This document shows, piece after piece, positions 1 to 8,674 of a DNA stretch of 64,000 bases (its first letter is position 1; each line of letters opens with the position of its first letter). The stretch comes from Chlorobium sp. Lineage in GTDB: Bacteria; Bacteroidota; Chlorobiia; Chlorobiales; Chlorobiaceae. The notes beneath the pieces were generated by a model. It was not told the DNA's origin, ran no database searches, and was given only the letters and a program-made list of their open reading frames with translations. Location of the stretch: contig JANQGE010000045.1 in the NCBI GenBank assembly GCA_028277485.1, positions 1-64,000 of the forward strand. Direction: 5' to 3'. The position numbers were made by a program, and so were the translations under genes.

Positions 1-120
1 AGCGGTTCAAGTGCAAGGCGAACGGAGCGCAGAAACCGGAGTGTACACGCGAGTACATGAGGATTTCGAGCACCGCTCAACGGAGCAATTGAATCGCGGA
101 ATAAATAAATAGAGGAGCCC
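1..120 (-). repeat. MITE-like repeat, long form, cut by window edge (copy A)
   Basis: This copy shares almost its whole sequence with the complete one at 59855-59996, including the AACCGGAGTGTACAC core, the central TGTAC...GTACA hairpin and the AATAAATAAAT-rich end. It finishes with GAGGAGCCC, a variant of the GAGGTGCCC terminal repeat. Its other end lies outside the window. The minus sign marks orientation relative to the copies at 9544, 16811 and 56850. It lies just upstream of two tRNA genes. Confidence 0.8.
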
Positions 121-129
121 TTTATTATG

Positions 130-203
130 GTGATTGTAGCTCAGTTGGTTAGAGCGCCAGGTTGTGGCCCTGGAGGTCGGGGGTTCGAGTCCCCTCATTC
201 ACC
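130..203 (+). tRNA. tRNA-His (GTG)
   Basis: The cloverleaf has a D-arm AGCTCAGTTGGTTAGAGC, an anticodon stem CCAGG/CCTGG with loop TTGTGGC giving anticodon GTG, and a T-arm GGGGGTTCGAGTCCCC. A G at 129 could be the extra G-1 typical of tRNA-His, opposite the discriminator C at 203. The acceptor stem carries one T-T mismatch. CCA is not encoded. Confidence 0.93.
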
Positions 204-215
204 CTCTTTTTTTAA

Positions 216-287
216 GGCCCCATGGACTAGTGGTTAGGTCACCACCCTTTCAAGGTGGTAGCACGGGTTCAAATCCCGTTGGGGTCA
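216..287 (+). tRNA. tRNA-Glu (TTC)
   Basis: The acceptor stem GGCCCCA pairs with TGGGGTC, the anticodon stem is CCACC/GGTGG with loop CTTTCAA (anticodon TTC), and the T-loop is TTCAAAT. It sits 12 bp after tRNA-His, so the two are probably cotranscribed. CCA is not encoded. Confidence 0.93.
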
Positions 288-343
288 CGTACTATCTCTC
301 ATGAGGTCCGGGTTGCCGGATTACCAGAGAAATCTTTCCGTAC

Positions 344-376
344 AGCTCTGTTCGATTTTCGATCAGAGCTTTTTTG
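344..376 (+). terminator. Rho-independent terminator after the tRNA pair
   Basis: AGCTCTG and CAGAGCT form a stem around an AT-rich loop and run into a T tract. It lies between tRNA-Glu and pheT and should end the tRNA transcript. Confidence 0.75.
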
Positions 377-404
377 TTACTATGATATACAGAAACCGAC
401 CTCT

Positions 405-2804
405 ATGAAAATCTCTGTAAACTGGCTTAAAGATTTTATCCCTTCGGTGATTCCGGAAGTCCCCTCTCTGGTCGATCAGCTCACTTTTCTGGGTCTTGAG
501 GTTGAGGATGTTGTTGCCAAGAAGCTTCCTGACTCCCTTGTTGTTGTTGGAAGAGTTGAAGAGGTAAGGCCGCACCCCAATGCCGACCGCCTGAGGGTGT
601 GCATGGTCGATACAGGTCAGGCCGAGCCGGTACAGATTGTTTGCGGTGCCTCCAATGTTGCGGAAGGTCAGCTTGTGCCTGTCGCGATGATCGGTGCGGC
701 GCTTGATGTTCCCGGAGGCGGTACCTTCAGGATAAAAAAATCCAAAATACGCGGCGAGCTTTCGTTCGGCATGATCTGCGCAGCGGATGAACTGGGTTTG
801 TCTGATGATCATTCAGGTATCATGGTGCTGGGGAAGCATTGCAAGATAGGAGCCCCTCTGGCATCATATTTCGAGGCGGATACGGTGCTCGATATCGCTG
901 TCACCCCGAATCGCCCTGATGTGCTTTCCCACCTCGGAGTGGCAAGAGAGATCGCAGGAGCGGCTGCAGTGAAGCTGCCGGAAACTGTCCGGGTTGATTT
1001 TTCGGATTCAGGAAGGCTCGTACAAGTCGAGGATTCTGAGATATGCCCATATTATACCGGCATCGTTATCCGTAATGTGACAGTCAGAGAATCCCCTTCA
1101 TGGCTGAAACAGAGGATTGAAGGTATCGGTCTCCGTCCCAGGAACAATATCGTTGATGTAACCAACTACATATTGCATGCTCTCGGTCAGCCTCTTCACG
1201 CATTCGATCTTGCGGCACTGCAGGGAGGCGTGAGGGTAAGAAGCGATATCAGCGGACCTATCGTTGCGATCAACCAGGAAACCTACGAGCTTGAACCAGG
1301 CATGCCTGTAATTTGCGATCATGAGAAACCGGTGGCCATTGCCGGTGTCATGGGCGGGTATGACTCGGCAGTAAACGGGAAAACAACCGACATTTTGCTT
1401 GAATCGGCATATTTTACTCCTTCAGCGGTTAGGAAAACATCAAAACTTCTGGGATTGACGAGTGATTCTGCCTACCGTTTTGAACGTGGAACGGATCCGA
1501 AAAATGTATGTTTTGCGGCTGAATGCGCAGTCAAGCTTATTCTCGAGCTTGCCGGCGGGGAGGTGGCCGCTGCAGAGGAAGCTGGCGGGATACCTTTTGA
1601 TCTCAGGAATGTAACCCTTCGTCCCCAAAAGGTAAACGAGATTCTCGGGTGCATCATCCCGGCGGAGAAAATGATTTCCATGTTGGAGCATATCGGGTTC
1701 CATCTGAAGGATAATGACAAGGAAACACTGACTTTTGCTGTTCCGTCTTTCAGAGTGGACGTGGAACAGGAAATAGACCTTGTTGAAGAGATTGCGCGGC
1801 TTGAGGGGTATGATACTATCACTGCTGCGGAAAGAATGGTTGCGAGTTATCCGCAGTTCCGCAAAAGCCCTGAATTTTTTCCTGATTATCTGCGCTCTGT
1901 CATGATCGGTTTACGGTTCAGGGAGATTCTTACCAACCCTTTGATTACAAAACGTGAAGCCGGTTTGTTTGGGCACGAAGCTGTTTCGGTATTAAACCCC
2001 ATCAGTGAAGGGCTTGAAGTGTTGCGTCCTTCTCTTGTGCCGACGATGTTGAAGGTTATTTCCCACAATATCAAGCATGGCAGCCGGGATATGCGGCTTT
2101 TCGAGGTTGCCCGTGCTTTTTTGGCCGTGAATGAAGACGGCCGGGAAAGTTTTGAAGAAAAAGAGGTGCTTGTTGCTGCTCTTACAGGTAACCGGCATCC
2201 GGTGAGCTGGGCACAGAAAGAGGAGCGTGCTGACTTTTTTGATATCAAGGGTTCGGTCGAGATGCTGCTTGAGAAGCTGAATTTGCTTGATAAATCATCA
2301 CTTAATATTTATAATCAAAAGACGCTTTCCGTTACATGTGACCAGAAAGAAGGGGATAAAACCCTGAAACTGCATGCTGGGAAAGTTCAGCAGGTAGCGC
2401 CTGAAATATTAGAGGCTTTTGATATAGATCAGCCTGTTTTCATCGCCGAAATTGAAGTTGAGGTTTTGGAACGTTGTTTTTCTCTGGAAGTTTTTTATGA
2501 GCCCCCTTCCAGATATCCTGTTGTGGAAAGGGACTTGTCATTTATGCTTCCCGAAGGATTGGGGGTCCAGCAGCTGGTTGATTGTGTGAAAACAAGCGAT
2601 GCTCTGATCAGGAATGTTCAGGTGTTTGATCTTTTCGAGCGCGAATCGGAAAAAACAACAGGGGCGGTTGAAAGAAGTGTGGCGCTGTCGCTGAGTATTG
2701 TGGATTCGTCCGGAACCTTGAAAGAAGAGAAAGTGAAAGGGATTCTCCGGAAGGTCATGGAAAATGCAGAAAGCAGGCTTGGTGCGGTAATTCGGCAAGT
2801 ATAA
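405..2804 (+). CDS. pheT: Phenylalanine--tRNA ligase beta subunit
   Basis: Beta subunit of the cytoplasmic phenylalanyl-tRNA synthetase, which with PheS charges tRNA-Phe; pheS is not in the window. The product is 799 residues, the usual bacterial length. Domains visible in order: an N-terminal MKISVNWLKDF start, an EMAP/OB tRNA-binding domain near residues 40-150 (HPNADRL), B3/B4 and B5 regions, the synthetase core, and a C-terminal anticodon-binding FDX-ACB domain from about 705 (YPVVERDLSF). The reading frame is open further upstream to 255, but that would run through tRNA-Glu and the terminator, and the family starts at MKIS. The stop overlaps the next start by one base. Confidence 0.97.
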   Translation: MKISVNWLKDFIPSVIPEVPSLVDQLTFLGLEVEDVVAKKLPDSLVVVGRVEEVRPHPNADRLRVCMVDTGQAEPVQIVCGASNVAEGQLVPVAMIGAALDVPGGGTFRIKKSKIRGELSFGMICAADELGLSDDHSGIMVLGKHCKIGAPLASYFEADTVLDIAVTPNRPDVLSHLGVAREIAGAAAVKLPETVRVDFSDSGRLVQVEDSEICPYYTGIVIRNVTVRESPSWLKQRIEGIGLRPRNNIVDVTNYILHALGQPLHAFDLAALQGGVRVRSDISGPIVAINQETYELEPGMPVICDHEKPVAIAGVMGGYDSAVNGKTTDILLESAYFTPSAVRKTSKLLGLTSDSAYRFERGTDPKNVCFAAECAVKLILELAGGEVAAAEEAGGIPFDLRNVTLRPQKVNEILGCIIPAEKMISMLEHIGFHLKDNDKETLTFAVPSFRVDVEQEIDLVEEIARLEGYDTITAAERMVASYPQFRKSPEFFPDYLRSVMIGLRFREILTNPLITKREAGLFGHEAVSVLNPISEGLEVLRPSLVPTMLKVISHNIKHGSRDMRLFEVARAFLAVNEDGRESFEEKEVLVAALTGNRHPVSWAQKEERADFFDIKGSVEMLLEKLNLLDKSSLNIYNQKTLSVTCDQKEGDKTLKLHAGKVQQVAPEILEAFDIDQPVFIAEIEVEVLERCFSLEVFYEPPSRYPVVERDLSFMLPEGLGVQQLVDCVKTSDALIRNVQVFDLFERESEKTTGAVERSVALSLSIVDSSGTLKEEKVKGILRKVMENAESRLGAVIRQV

Positions 2805-3106
2805 TGCTGGGAGGTATGCAAGAACGCATCGATGACAGCGAGAGTTCCGGCTTTGATGTACTCGAACAACGTATTAAGCAGATCGTCGGACAGTTGGCTG
2901 ACTGTCGGAAACAAAATGAAATGCTGCAGGCAGAGATTGCGAGTCTTCAGTCCATATTACGTTCCTGCAAACTTCCGGTTTCCGGGAAGGGGCAGGATGT
3001 TTCTGGTAACGGTTTTTCCTATGAGGAAAAAGTACAGGTCAGGCAGAAGCTGGTTTTGATCCTGCAAAGAATAGAAATGGAGCTAAGAAACGAAATGTCG
3101 GGTTGA
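2804..3106 (+). CDS. Small coiled-coil protein upstream of zapA
   Basis: Encodes 100 residues, mostly predicted helix with heptad-like spacing (VLEQRIKQIVGQLADCRKQN). No signal peptide or membrane segment is seen. It starts inside the pheT stop (TAATG), and an ATG at 2816 is an alternative start, but its GGAGG would be only one base away. zapA follows after a few bases. Position suggests a partner in cell division or ZapA biology, but this is inference from neighbours only. I do not recognise a named family. Confidence 0.8.
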   Translation: MLGGMQERIDDSESSGFDVLEQRIKQIVGQLADCRKQNEMLQAEIASLQSILRSCKLPVSGKGQDVSGNGFSYEEKVQVRQKLVLILQRIEMELRNEMSG

Positions 3107-3113
3107 ACGGTTG

Positions 3114-3377
3114 ATGGAGAAGATAAACGTGAATATTTTTGGCGACAGCTACCCTTTACGGGTCGAGAGCCGCGATTCAACGGAGCAAGCTGCACTTGAG
3201 GTTGATGAAATCATGCAGCAGTTTGCCGGAAAGGCGCCCGACCTTGAGGTTAAAAAGTTTGCTGTACTTGCTGCCATTCATTTTGCAGAGAAAAAAAATG
3301 AACTTACAGTCCGGCTTTCATCGATGGAGAAAAAAATTGACCAGCTTAATCTTTTTCTTGAGCAAAATTTGTTCTAA
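3114..3377 (+). CDS. zapA: Cell division protein ZapA
   Basis: ZapA is a small cytoplasmic protein that binds FtsZ and promotes bundling of the Z ring. The 87-residue product has the family layout: an N-terminal beta-rich head (KINVNIFGDSYPLRV), a helical segment with EVDEIMQQF and LAAIHFAEK, and a C-terminal coiled coil. A TTG at 3111 directly before the ATG is an alternative start. It follows the coiled-coil gene closely and is followed by a structured RNA, matching the common zapA - 6S RNA gene order. Confidence 0.88.
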   Translation: MEKINVNIFGDSYPLRVESRDSTEQAALEVDEIMQQFAGKAPDLEVKKFAVLAAIHFAEKKNELTVRLSSMEKKIDQLNLFLEQNLF

Positions 3378-3405
3378 TCGTTTACATTACTGGTAGAAGA
3401 AATAT

Positions 3406-3635
3406 CCGCACCGATTACAGGGGTGTTTGGTAAGTAAAAGAACCAACATTTAAGAATAGGGAGCTGTACTCTTCTTTTGGATTGCAGGCCTCACTGAGCC
3501 GGAAACAGGGTGGAAGGTTTCGGTGGATTCCGGAGACGGCATCGCAGAGGAAGCAAAAGATCTGAAGGAGGCGCCCACCGTGTTGAAACGGGTTCTTTGA
3601 TCTTACACATCCCTGGAAGGTGCGGATTTTTTTTT
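3406..3635 (+). ncRNA. ssrS: Candidate 6S RNA
   Basis: The region between zapA and rny is about 310 bp with no convincing ORF. Its ends can pair: CCGCACC-N5-CAGGG near 3406-3424 is complementary to CCCTG-N3-GGTGCGG near 3611-3625, and a run of nine T follows. A long closing stem, an open interior and a T-tract terminator directly downstream of zapA are what 6S RNA (the sigma70 RNA polymerase regulator) normally shows. At about 230 nt it is longer than the usual 160-200 nt. No covariance model was run. Confidence 0.6.
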
Positions 3636-3690
3636 GCATTAAAAGTGCCCTTTCCTCTACGATGATGGGCACAAAAGGAGGTAAGAATTA

Positions 3691-5265
3691 ATGGCGATTG
3701 TAGTTAACCTGTTTTTAATAATTCTTGCATCGCTTCTGTTTTTTGTTGCGGGATTCTTTGTCGGCCGTTTTCTGCTTGAGAAGGTCGGCACCACAAAAGT
3801 ACTCGAGGCGGAGGAGCGGGCTGTTCAGATTGTTCAGGAAGCTCAGAAAGAGGCCAATGAGTACAAAGACCTGAAAGTTGCCGAGGTCAATCAGGAGTGG
3901 AAAAAGCGCCGAAGGGAGTTTGATGCGGATGTAACGATAAAAAACAACAAGTTTAACCAATTGCAGAAACAGATTCGTCAGAAGGAAAACAATCTGAAAC
4001 GCCAGGGTCAGGAACTTAAGGAAAGCGAAAAAAAGGTGGGTGAGCATCTCAAGGAGCTTGAGCATCAGAGAGAAGCCGTGTCAAGCAGGATGAGAGAACT
4101 GGAGCGGATTATTGCCGAACAGAACCAGAAGCTCGAAACAATCAGCAACCTTCAGGCTGAGGATGCAAAGCAGGTGTTGATAGAGAACATGGTCTCCGTG
4201 GCTCGCGATGAAGCAACTGAAACCATTCACAGGATTCATGAAGAGGCTGAGCATGAAGCAGCCAGGCTTGCTGAAAAAACCTTGTTGACCGCTATCCAGC
4301 GTGTCTCTTTCGAACAGGCGACCGAAAGTGCCCTGTCGGTTGTTCACATTCAGAGTGATGAACTCAAAGGACGCATTATCGGCCGTGAAGGGCGCAATAT
4401 CAAGGCTTTTGAGAATGCCACGGGAGTCGATATCATTGTTGATGACACCCCCGAGGTCGTTATCCTTTCCTGCTTTGATCCGTTACGCCGTGAGCTTGCC
4501 AAGCTAACCTTGCAGAAACTTCTGATTGACGGCGTTATTCATCCGGTTGCTATCGAAAAGGCTTATGAGGACGCGAAGAAAGAGATTGATGACGTTATCA
4601 TGAGCACCGGCGAAGAGACACTTGCTTCGCTGCAAATTCCCGATATACCTTCCGAGCTGGTTTCGCTTATAGGAAGAATGAAATTTCATACCGTATACGG
4701 CCAAAATCTGTTGCAGCATTCCCGGGAAGTTGCGATGCTTGCCGGTCTTATGGCCGCGGAACTCAAACTTGACGCGAAGCTTGCAAAGCGGGCAGGACTG
4801 CTGCATGACCTTGGCCTTGTGCTTCCTGCGAGCAGCGATCCCCATGCCGTTGCGGGTATGAAATACCTTCAGAAGTTCAGGGAATCGAGGATCGTGCTTA
4901 ACGCCATCGCCGCTCATCACGGAGATGTGGAGAAAGAAAGCCCCATAGCCGATCTGGTTGAAGCCGCCAATGTGATTTCTTCTTCAAGGCCAGGCGGACG
5001 CGGTGCCGTGACGCCGGAGGGCCATGTAAAACGTCTTGAAAATCTTGAAGAGGTTGCCAAAGGTTTTCCGGGAGTTATCAAGACATATGCTCTCCAGGCA
5101 GGAAGGGAGATTCGTGTTATTGTTGAAGGAGAGAATGTAAATGACTCACAAGCGGATATTCTCGCTCATGATATTGCCCACAAAATAGAGGAGGAAGCAA
5201 ACTATCCGGGCCAGATCAAGGTTTCGATCATCAGGGAAAAGCGGTCGGTTGCGTATGCGAAGTGA
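3691..5265 (+). CDS. rny: Ribonuclease Y
   Basis: Membrane-anchored endoribonuclease that starts decay of many mRNAs. The 524-residue product has an N-terminal transmembrane helix (about residues 4-27), a long charged coiled coil (about 35-190), a KH RNA-binding domain (GRIIGREGRNIKAFE, near 229-243) and an HD phosphohydrolase domain with HDLGLV near 374. Length and order match RNase Y. A clear AAAGGAGG lies just before the ATG. It follows the 6S-like RNA terminator and so probably has its own promoter. Confidence 0.96.
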   Translation: MAIVVNLFLIILASLLFFVAGFFVGRFLLEKVGTTKVLEAEERAVQIVQEAQKEANEYKDLKVAEVNQEWKKRRREFDADVTIKNNKFNQLQKQIRQKENNLKRQGQELKESEKKVGEHLKELEHQREAVSSRMRELERIIAEQNQKLETISNLQAEDAKQVLIENMVSVARDEATETIHRIHEEAEHEAARLAEKTLLTAIQRVSFEQATESALSVVHIQSDELKGRIIGREGRNIKAFENATGVDIIVDDTPEVVILSCFDPLRRELAKLTLQKLLIDGVIHPVAIEKAYEDAKKEIDDVIMSTGEETLASLQIPDIPSELVSLIGRMKFHTVYGQNLLQHSREVAMLAGLMAAELKLDAKLAKRAGLLHDLGLVLPASSDPHAVAGMKYLQKFRESRIVLNAIAAHHGDVEKESPIADLVEAANVISSSRPGGRGAVTPEGHVKRLENLEEVAKGFPGVIKTYALQAGREIRVIVEGENVNDSQADILAHDIAHKIEEEANYPGQIKVSIIREKRSVAYAK

Positions 5266-5412
5266 GGGAATAGTGACGAGAGACGAGTAACAAGTGACAA
5301 GGGGGGAATCAGTAGGCAGTCTTCAGTTAGCAGTTGGCAAGGGGGAATGAGGACGGGACACGCAGGAGCAAAGTAACGAGTAGAGAGGGGCAGAGTATTG
5401 TGGGCAAAGTCC
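5266..5412. other. Purine-rich intergenic spacer with degenerate short repeats
   Basis: The spacer between the convergent rny and hisB genes is purine rich with imperfect repeats such as GTGACGAG, GACGAGTAACAAGTGAC and CAAGGGGG. GAGGACGGGAC recurs at about 8590, and the reverse complement ACTTGTCACTCGTTGCTCG appears near 13205. No ORF or clean terminator is seen. Confidence 0.5.
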
Positions 5413-6015
5413 TCACACTACGCCCTTTGTCGAGGGAATATCCGTACCGGTAACGGTTACGGCCTGTTTCAGTGCATAGGCAAAAGCCTTGAAAAGCGTC
5501 TCGATTTTGTGGTGAGTGTTGTTTCCTTCGAGAACGGCGAGATGAATGTTTGCATGCATTGTGCGCGACAGTGAGATAAAAAAGTGTTCGACCAGTTCGG
5601 TTGAAAATCCGTTGATCTCCTGCCTGCTGAATGAAGCCTTGAACACGCAAAAACTTCTGCCCCCAATATCCAGGGCACAGCGGGTAAGCGCCTCGTCCAT
5701 AGGTATGATCGCCCAGCCATACCGTTGTATGCCTTTTTTATCCTGTAACGCTTCCTGAATCGCCGAACCCATCACAAGAGCTATGTCTTCAACCGAATGG
5801 TGGTCATCTACCTCCGTATCGCCTTTGCAGCTTACCGTAAGATCGATTCCGGAATGTTTGCTGAAATTTGCAAGCATGTGATCGAGAAAAACCACCCCCG
5901 AATCTATAGAGTGCCGTCCTGAACCGTCGAGGTTAAGTTCAATGGAAATATCGGTTTCGGCAGTTTTGCGCTGAACTTTTGCCGAACGAACCCTGCTGTT
6001 TTTGTTCTGGGGCAT
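5413..6015 (-). CDS. hisB: Imidazoleglycerol-phosphate dehydratase
   Basis: Converts imidazole glycerol phosphate to imidazole acetol phosphate, the sixth step of histidine synthesis, in the cytoplasm. The 200-residue product is a monofunctional HisB with both metal-binding repeats visible: [12 protein letters not shown] and [14 protein letters not shown] in the first half, and [16 protein letters not shown] in the second. The N-terminal [18 protein letters not shown] is also typical. No phosphatase domain is fused. It follows the DUF2905 gene by 7 bp on the same strand, so the two are probably one transcript. Confidence 0.96.
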   Translation of the reverse strand: MPQNKNSRVRSAKVQRKTAETDISIELNLDGSGRHSIDSGVVFLDHMLANFSKHSGIDLTVSCKGDTEVDDHHSVEDIALVMGSAIQEALQDKKGIQRYGWAIIPMDEALTRCALDIGGRSFCVFKASFSRQEINGFSTELVEHFFISLSRTMHANIHLAVLEGNNTHHKIETLFKAFAYALKQAVTVTGTDIPSTKGVV

Positions 6016-6022
6016 GGAACGA

Positions 6023-6265
6023 TTACCTGATAATTTTATTGATAAGATAGAGCAAAAAGCTTAAAATGACCGACAAAACGATAGAAGTTCCGATCGGAAA
6101 ATAAAACCTGAAATCATCCCTGCTGATTTTAATGTCAAGGGGGAGGTTGCCAAACCAGCGCATGAAACCCGGAACGCCGGTTTTCTGGAAGACCATGAGA
6201 AAAACGCCGGCTATAACTGCAACGATTCCTATAATGACAAGTGCTTTACCGGCTTCAGTGAACAC
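6023..6265 (-). CDS. DUF2905 family small membrane protein
   Basis: An 80-residue protein with two hydrophobic helices (about residues 7-27 and 57-77) separated by a short loop with [20 protein letters not shown], the hallmark of the DUF2905 family. The role is unknown; it should sit in the inner membrane. It lies directly upstream of hisB on the same strand, with no obvious functional link to histidine synthesis. Confidence 0.85.
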   Translation of the reverse strand: MFTEAGKALVIIGIVAVIAGVFLMVFQKTGVPGFMRWFGNLPLDIKISRDDFRFYFPIGTSIVLSVILSFLLYLINKIIR

Positions 6266-6371
6266 TGCTTGGATATTGTTTGAAAGTTGCTAAATTAAGC
6301 CCTTTGCTGCATAAAAAGCAAGATACGATATTTGGCGAACACCTCTATAATTAACATTATCCTCCCGGATT

Positions 6372-6716
6372 ATGCACATATTTCTTGTTGTTCTGATTCT
6401 GATGACTTCCGTTCTGCTCGTTGGGGTTGTGCTTTTGCAGAACCCGAAAGGAGGAAGTGGGTTAACCAGCGGTATAGCCAGTCTTGGTACCGTCCAGAAT
6501 CTTGGTGTCCGGAGGACCGGTGATTTTCTGAGCAAGACAACGGCGGTTCTTGCCGCAATCCTGATGGTGCTTTGTTTTGTCGTTCAGTTTACTCTGCCTT
6601 CAAGACAGGCTGCTGTGGACGTTAGGGAAAGTATTCTTCAGAAAGAGCTGCCAGCAGCTCCAGCTCCGGCGGGAAATGCAGTGCCTCAGCCTGCACCGGA
6701 AAAAACTGCTGAATAA
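6372..6716 (+). CDS. secG: Preprotein translocase subunit SecG
   Basis: Small subunit of the SecYEG inner-membrane channel. The 114-residue product has two transmembrane helices (about 2-22 and 54-74) joined by the conserved loop [11 protein letters not shown]. The C-terminal tail is rich in Ala and Pro. It is followed by tRNA-Lys, a neighbour commonly seen for secG. An ATG further upstream in another frame gives only a shadow reading frame. Confidence 0.94.
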   Translation: MHIFLVVLILMTSVLLVGVVLLQNPKGGSGLTSGIASLGTVQNLGVRRTGDFLSKTTAVLAAILMVLCFVVQFTLPSRQAAVDVRESILQKELPAAPAPAGNAVPQPAPEKTAE

Positions 6717-6757
6717 ATCCTGATAAGACGGGATACTGACGATAGAATGAAATTGTT

Positions 6758-6830
6758 GCGTTCGTAGCTCAAGTGGTAGAGCAACTGACTCTTAATCAGT
6801 GGGTTGAGGGTTCGACTCCTTCCGAACGCA
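6758..6830 (+). tRNA. tRNA-Lys (CTT)
   Basis: GCGTTCG pairs with CGAACGC in the acceptor stem. The D-arm is AGCTCAAGTGGTAGAGC, the anticodon stem ACTGA/TCAGT holds loop CTCTTAA (anticodon CTT), and the T-arm is GAGGGTTCGACTCCTTC. CCA is not encoded. Confidence 0.95.
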
Positions 6831-6842
6831 CATGATTACAAT

Positions 6843-6879
6843 AAAGGCTTACAGGTTTCGATCTCTAAGCCTTTTTTAT
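6843..6879 (+). terminator. Rho-independent terminator after tRNA-Lys
   Basis: AAAGGCTTA and TAAGCCTTT form a stem with an 18-nt loop, followed by Ts. It ends the tRNA-Lys (and possibly secG) transcript. Confidence 0.8.
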
Positions 6880-7144
6880 TAAGGGTGCTTTACTGTAACC
6901 AGCTATTGGTGTCCTTTTGATCTGTATACTATATTAAATTTTATCAGTATTAAACCTCTGAAACGCAAGTGATTGGGGTGCCTTTTGCTTGCTTTTTTTC
7001 AAAGAAGGCCCTCTCTTTCTACCTGAAATCCAATCAGGAAGTCCGCTTAGTATGGTGCTCAAAAAATTTGAACTCTATTCCTCTCTCTGGCAAAGGTAAG
7101 ATACGCTTCGCGGTGGCATGGACGTCAGTCAGTATAAAGATTAT
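6880..7144. other. Intergenic stretch with no supported gene
   Basis: AT-rich sequence between the tRNA-Lys terminator and the half repeat at 7145. Short open frames are present but show no protein family features, start signals or codon character. No RNA structure or operator stood out. Confidence 0.5.
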
Positions 7145-7218
7145 AGGTGCCTCTATTTTATTCATTCCGCGCTTCAATTGCATCGTTGATCGGTGCTCGA
7201 AATCCTCATGTACTCTGT
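7145..7218 (+). repeat. MITE-like repeat, 5' half only (copy H)
   Basis: It begins GGTGCCTCTATTTTATTCA and matches the long form of the repeat as far as the central hairpin (CTCGAAATCCTCATGTACTC), where it breaks off. The other half is missing. It lies just upstream of the AlbA_2 gene and forms the 5' part of an over-long reading frame there. Confidence 0.75.
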
Positions 7219-7245
7219 CCCTTATTACAGGTAAGAGATTTTTTT

Positions 7246-8565
7246 ATGCACGAAAACCATCACACTGAATGGAAACAGTCCTGGCGAGATGCGTATCTGA
7301 AATGGATATGCGGTTTCGCGAATGCCGAGGGTGGGATGCTGGTAATTGGGCGGAATGACAGTGGTGAGGCTGTCGGGGTCAGGAATTGCCGGAAGTTGCT
7401 CGTGGATATTCCCAATAAAGTCCGGGACATTCTCGGGATCATGGTCGATGTGAATGTTCTTGAAGAATCGGATAAAGAAATTCTGGAAATCGTTGTCGAA
7501 CCTTATCCCTACCCGGTAAGCTACAAGGGCGAATACTATTACCGTAGCGGGAGTACCTTGCAGGAGTTGAAAGGTGCGGCTCTTGACAAGTTTCTTTTGC
7601 AGAAGCAGGGAAGGCACTGGGACAGCGTACCTGTTCCTCATCTGTCGAGCTCTGATCTTGATAGTAAGGTGATCGACGGGTTTCGCCGTCAGGCCCTGAA
7701 AAACCAGCGGTTGACGTCTGAGATTCTTCGGGAGGCTGACAACGCATTGCTCGATAAACTCCATCTTCTGGAAGAGAGCTATCTCAAACGGGCAGCGGTT
7801 TTGCTGTTTCATCCCGATCCGGAACGGTTTGTCACCGGAGCGTATGTGAAAATCGGTTTTTTTGAAAGCGACGCCGACCTTCGCTATCAGGACGAAGTGC
7901 ATGGAGACCTTTTTTCGCAGGTGAGCCGGACGATCGAACTGCTGAAAGCCAAATATTTGAAGGCATGGATTTCCTTCGAGGGATTGCAGCGTGTCGAAAC
8001 GTATCCCGTGCCTGAACCGGCGTTGCGGGAAGCGGTGCTCAATGCCGTTGTGCATAAAGACTATGCGAGCGGAATTCCGGTTCAGATCAGTGTGTATCCC
8101 GACAAGCTGATGATCTGGAATCCTGGGCAATTACCGCCGGAATGGACGGTGGAACGTTTGCTCGGCAAACACTCGTCACAGCCGTTCAACCCTGATATTG
8201 CCAATGCGTTTTTCCGTGCGGGGCTGATCGAAGCTTGGGGGCATGGGATCGAGCGCATGATGGAGGCATGCCGTGTTGCCGGTACGCCTATACCTGAGTT
8301 CGAGTGCGAGCAAACCGGATTATGGACGGTGTTTCGATTTCCTGGGGAAACGCCGGTAAAAACGCCGGTAAAAACGCCGGTAAAAACGCCGGAACGGATT
8401 CTCGAACTGCTGGAACAACATCCGGAGATGAGTCTGGTGGAAGTGGCTCGGATGATTGACAAATCATTGAGCGCTGTTGAGCGGGCGGCCTCAAAAATGG
8501 TGAAAGAAGGCCGTTTGCGTTACATCGGGCCAAAAAAGAGCGGTCATTGGGAAGTGCTGAAATGA
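7246..8565 (+). CDS. AlbA_2 (AAA_4) domain regulator with C-terminal winged helix
   Basis: Putative DNA-binding transcriptional regulator of the group often named ATP-dependent DNA helicase-related. The 439-residue product has an N-terminal AlbA_2 domain (HTEWKQSWRDAYLKWICG and FANAEGGMLVIGRNDSGE), a central region with EAVLNAVVHKDYASG and GHGIERMMEACR typical of the HATPase_c_4 extension, and a C-terminal helix-turn-helix after a linker of repeated TPVK units. The start at 7246 is chosen because the open frame upstream (to 7147) is repeat sequence, and the family begins close to the EWKQSW motif. It lies in a small accessory patch with VapBC. Target genes are unknown. Confidence 0.85.
   Translation: MHENHHTEWKQSWRDAYLKWICGFANAEGGMLVIGRNDSGEAVGVRNCRKLLVDIPNKVRDILGIMVDVNVLEESDKEILEIVVEPYPYPVSYKGEYYYRSGSTLQELKGAALDKFLLQKQGRHWDSVPVPHLSSSDLDSKVIDGFRRQALKNQRLTSEILREADNALLDKLHLLEESYLKRAAVLLFHPDPERFVTGAYVKIGFFESDADLRYQDEVHGDLFSQVSRTIELLKAKYLKAWISFEGLQRVETYPVPEPALREAVLNAVVHKDYASGIPVQISVYPDKLMIWNPGQLPPEWTVERLLGKHSSQPFNPDIANAFFRAGLIEAWGHGIERMMEACRVAGTPIPEFECEQTGLWTVFRFPGETPVKTPVKTPVKTPERILELLEQHPEMSLVEVARMIDKSLSAVERAASKMVKEGRLRYIGPKKSGHWEVLK
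8350..8392 (+). repeat. 12-bp in-frame tandem repeat inside the AlbA_2 gene
   Basis: About 3.6 copies of ACGCCGGTAAAA encode a KTPV linker between the catalytic-like part and the C-terminal helix-turn-helix. Unit length is a multiple of three, so copy number can change without breaking the frame. Confidence 0.95.
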
Positions 8566-8674
8566 AATGAGCACGATCGGGAGGACGGGAGGAGGACGGG
8601 ACGTTGTTTATTAGATAAAATAACTCTGTATGTCATTATTAAAATGTCAGTTGTCTTATGCAAGACAAGGGTTT

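Noticed and set aside
1..120. Reading the repeat as a REP/BIME element of the enterobacterial type
   Set aside because: The 140-bp size, inverted ends and exact 4-bp flanking duplications at two copies fit a MITE better.
255..404. Upstream extension of pheT
   Set aside because: It overlaps tRNA-Glu and a terminator; the family starts at 405.
7147..7245. N-terminal extension of the AlbA_2 gene
   Set aside because: These codons are repeat sequence also found in non-coding copies elsewhere.
8350..8392. CRISPR-like repeat
   Set aside because: The units are 12 bp with no spacers and are in frame within a gene; no cas genes are in the window.
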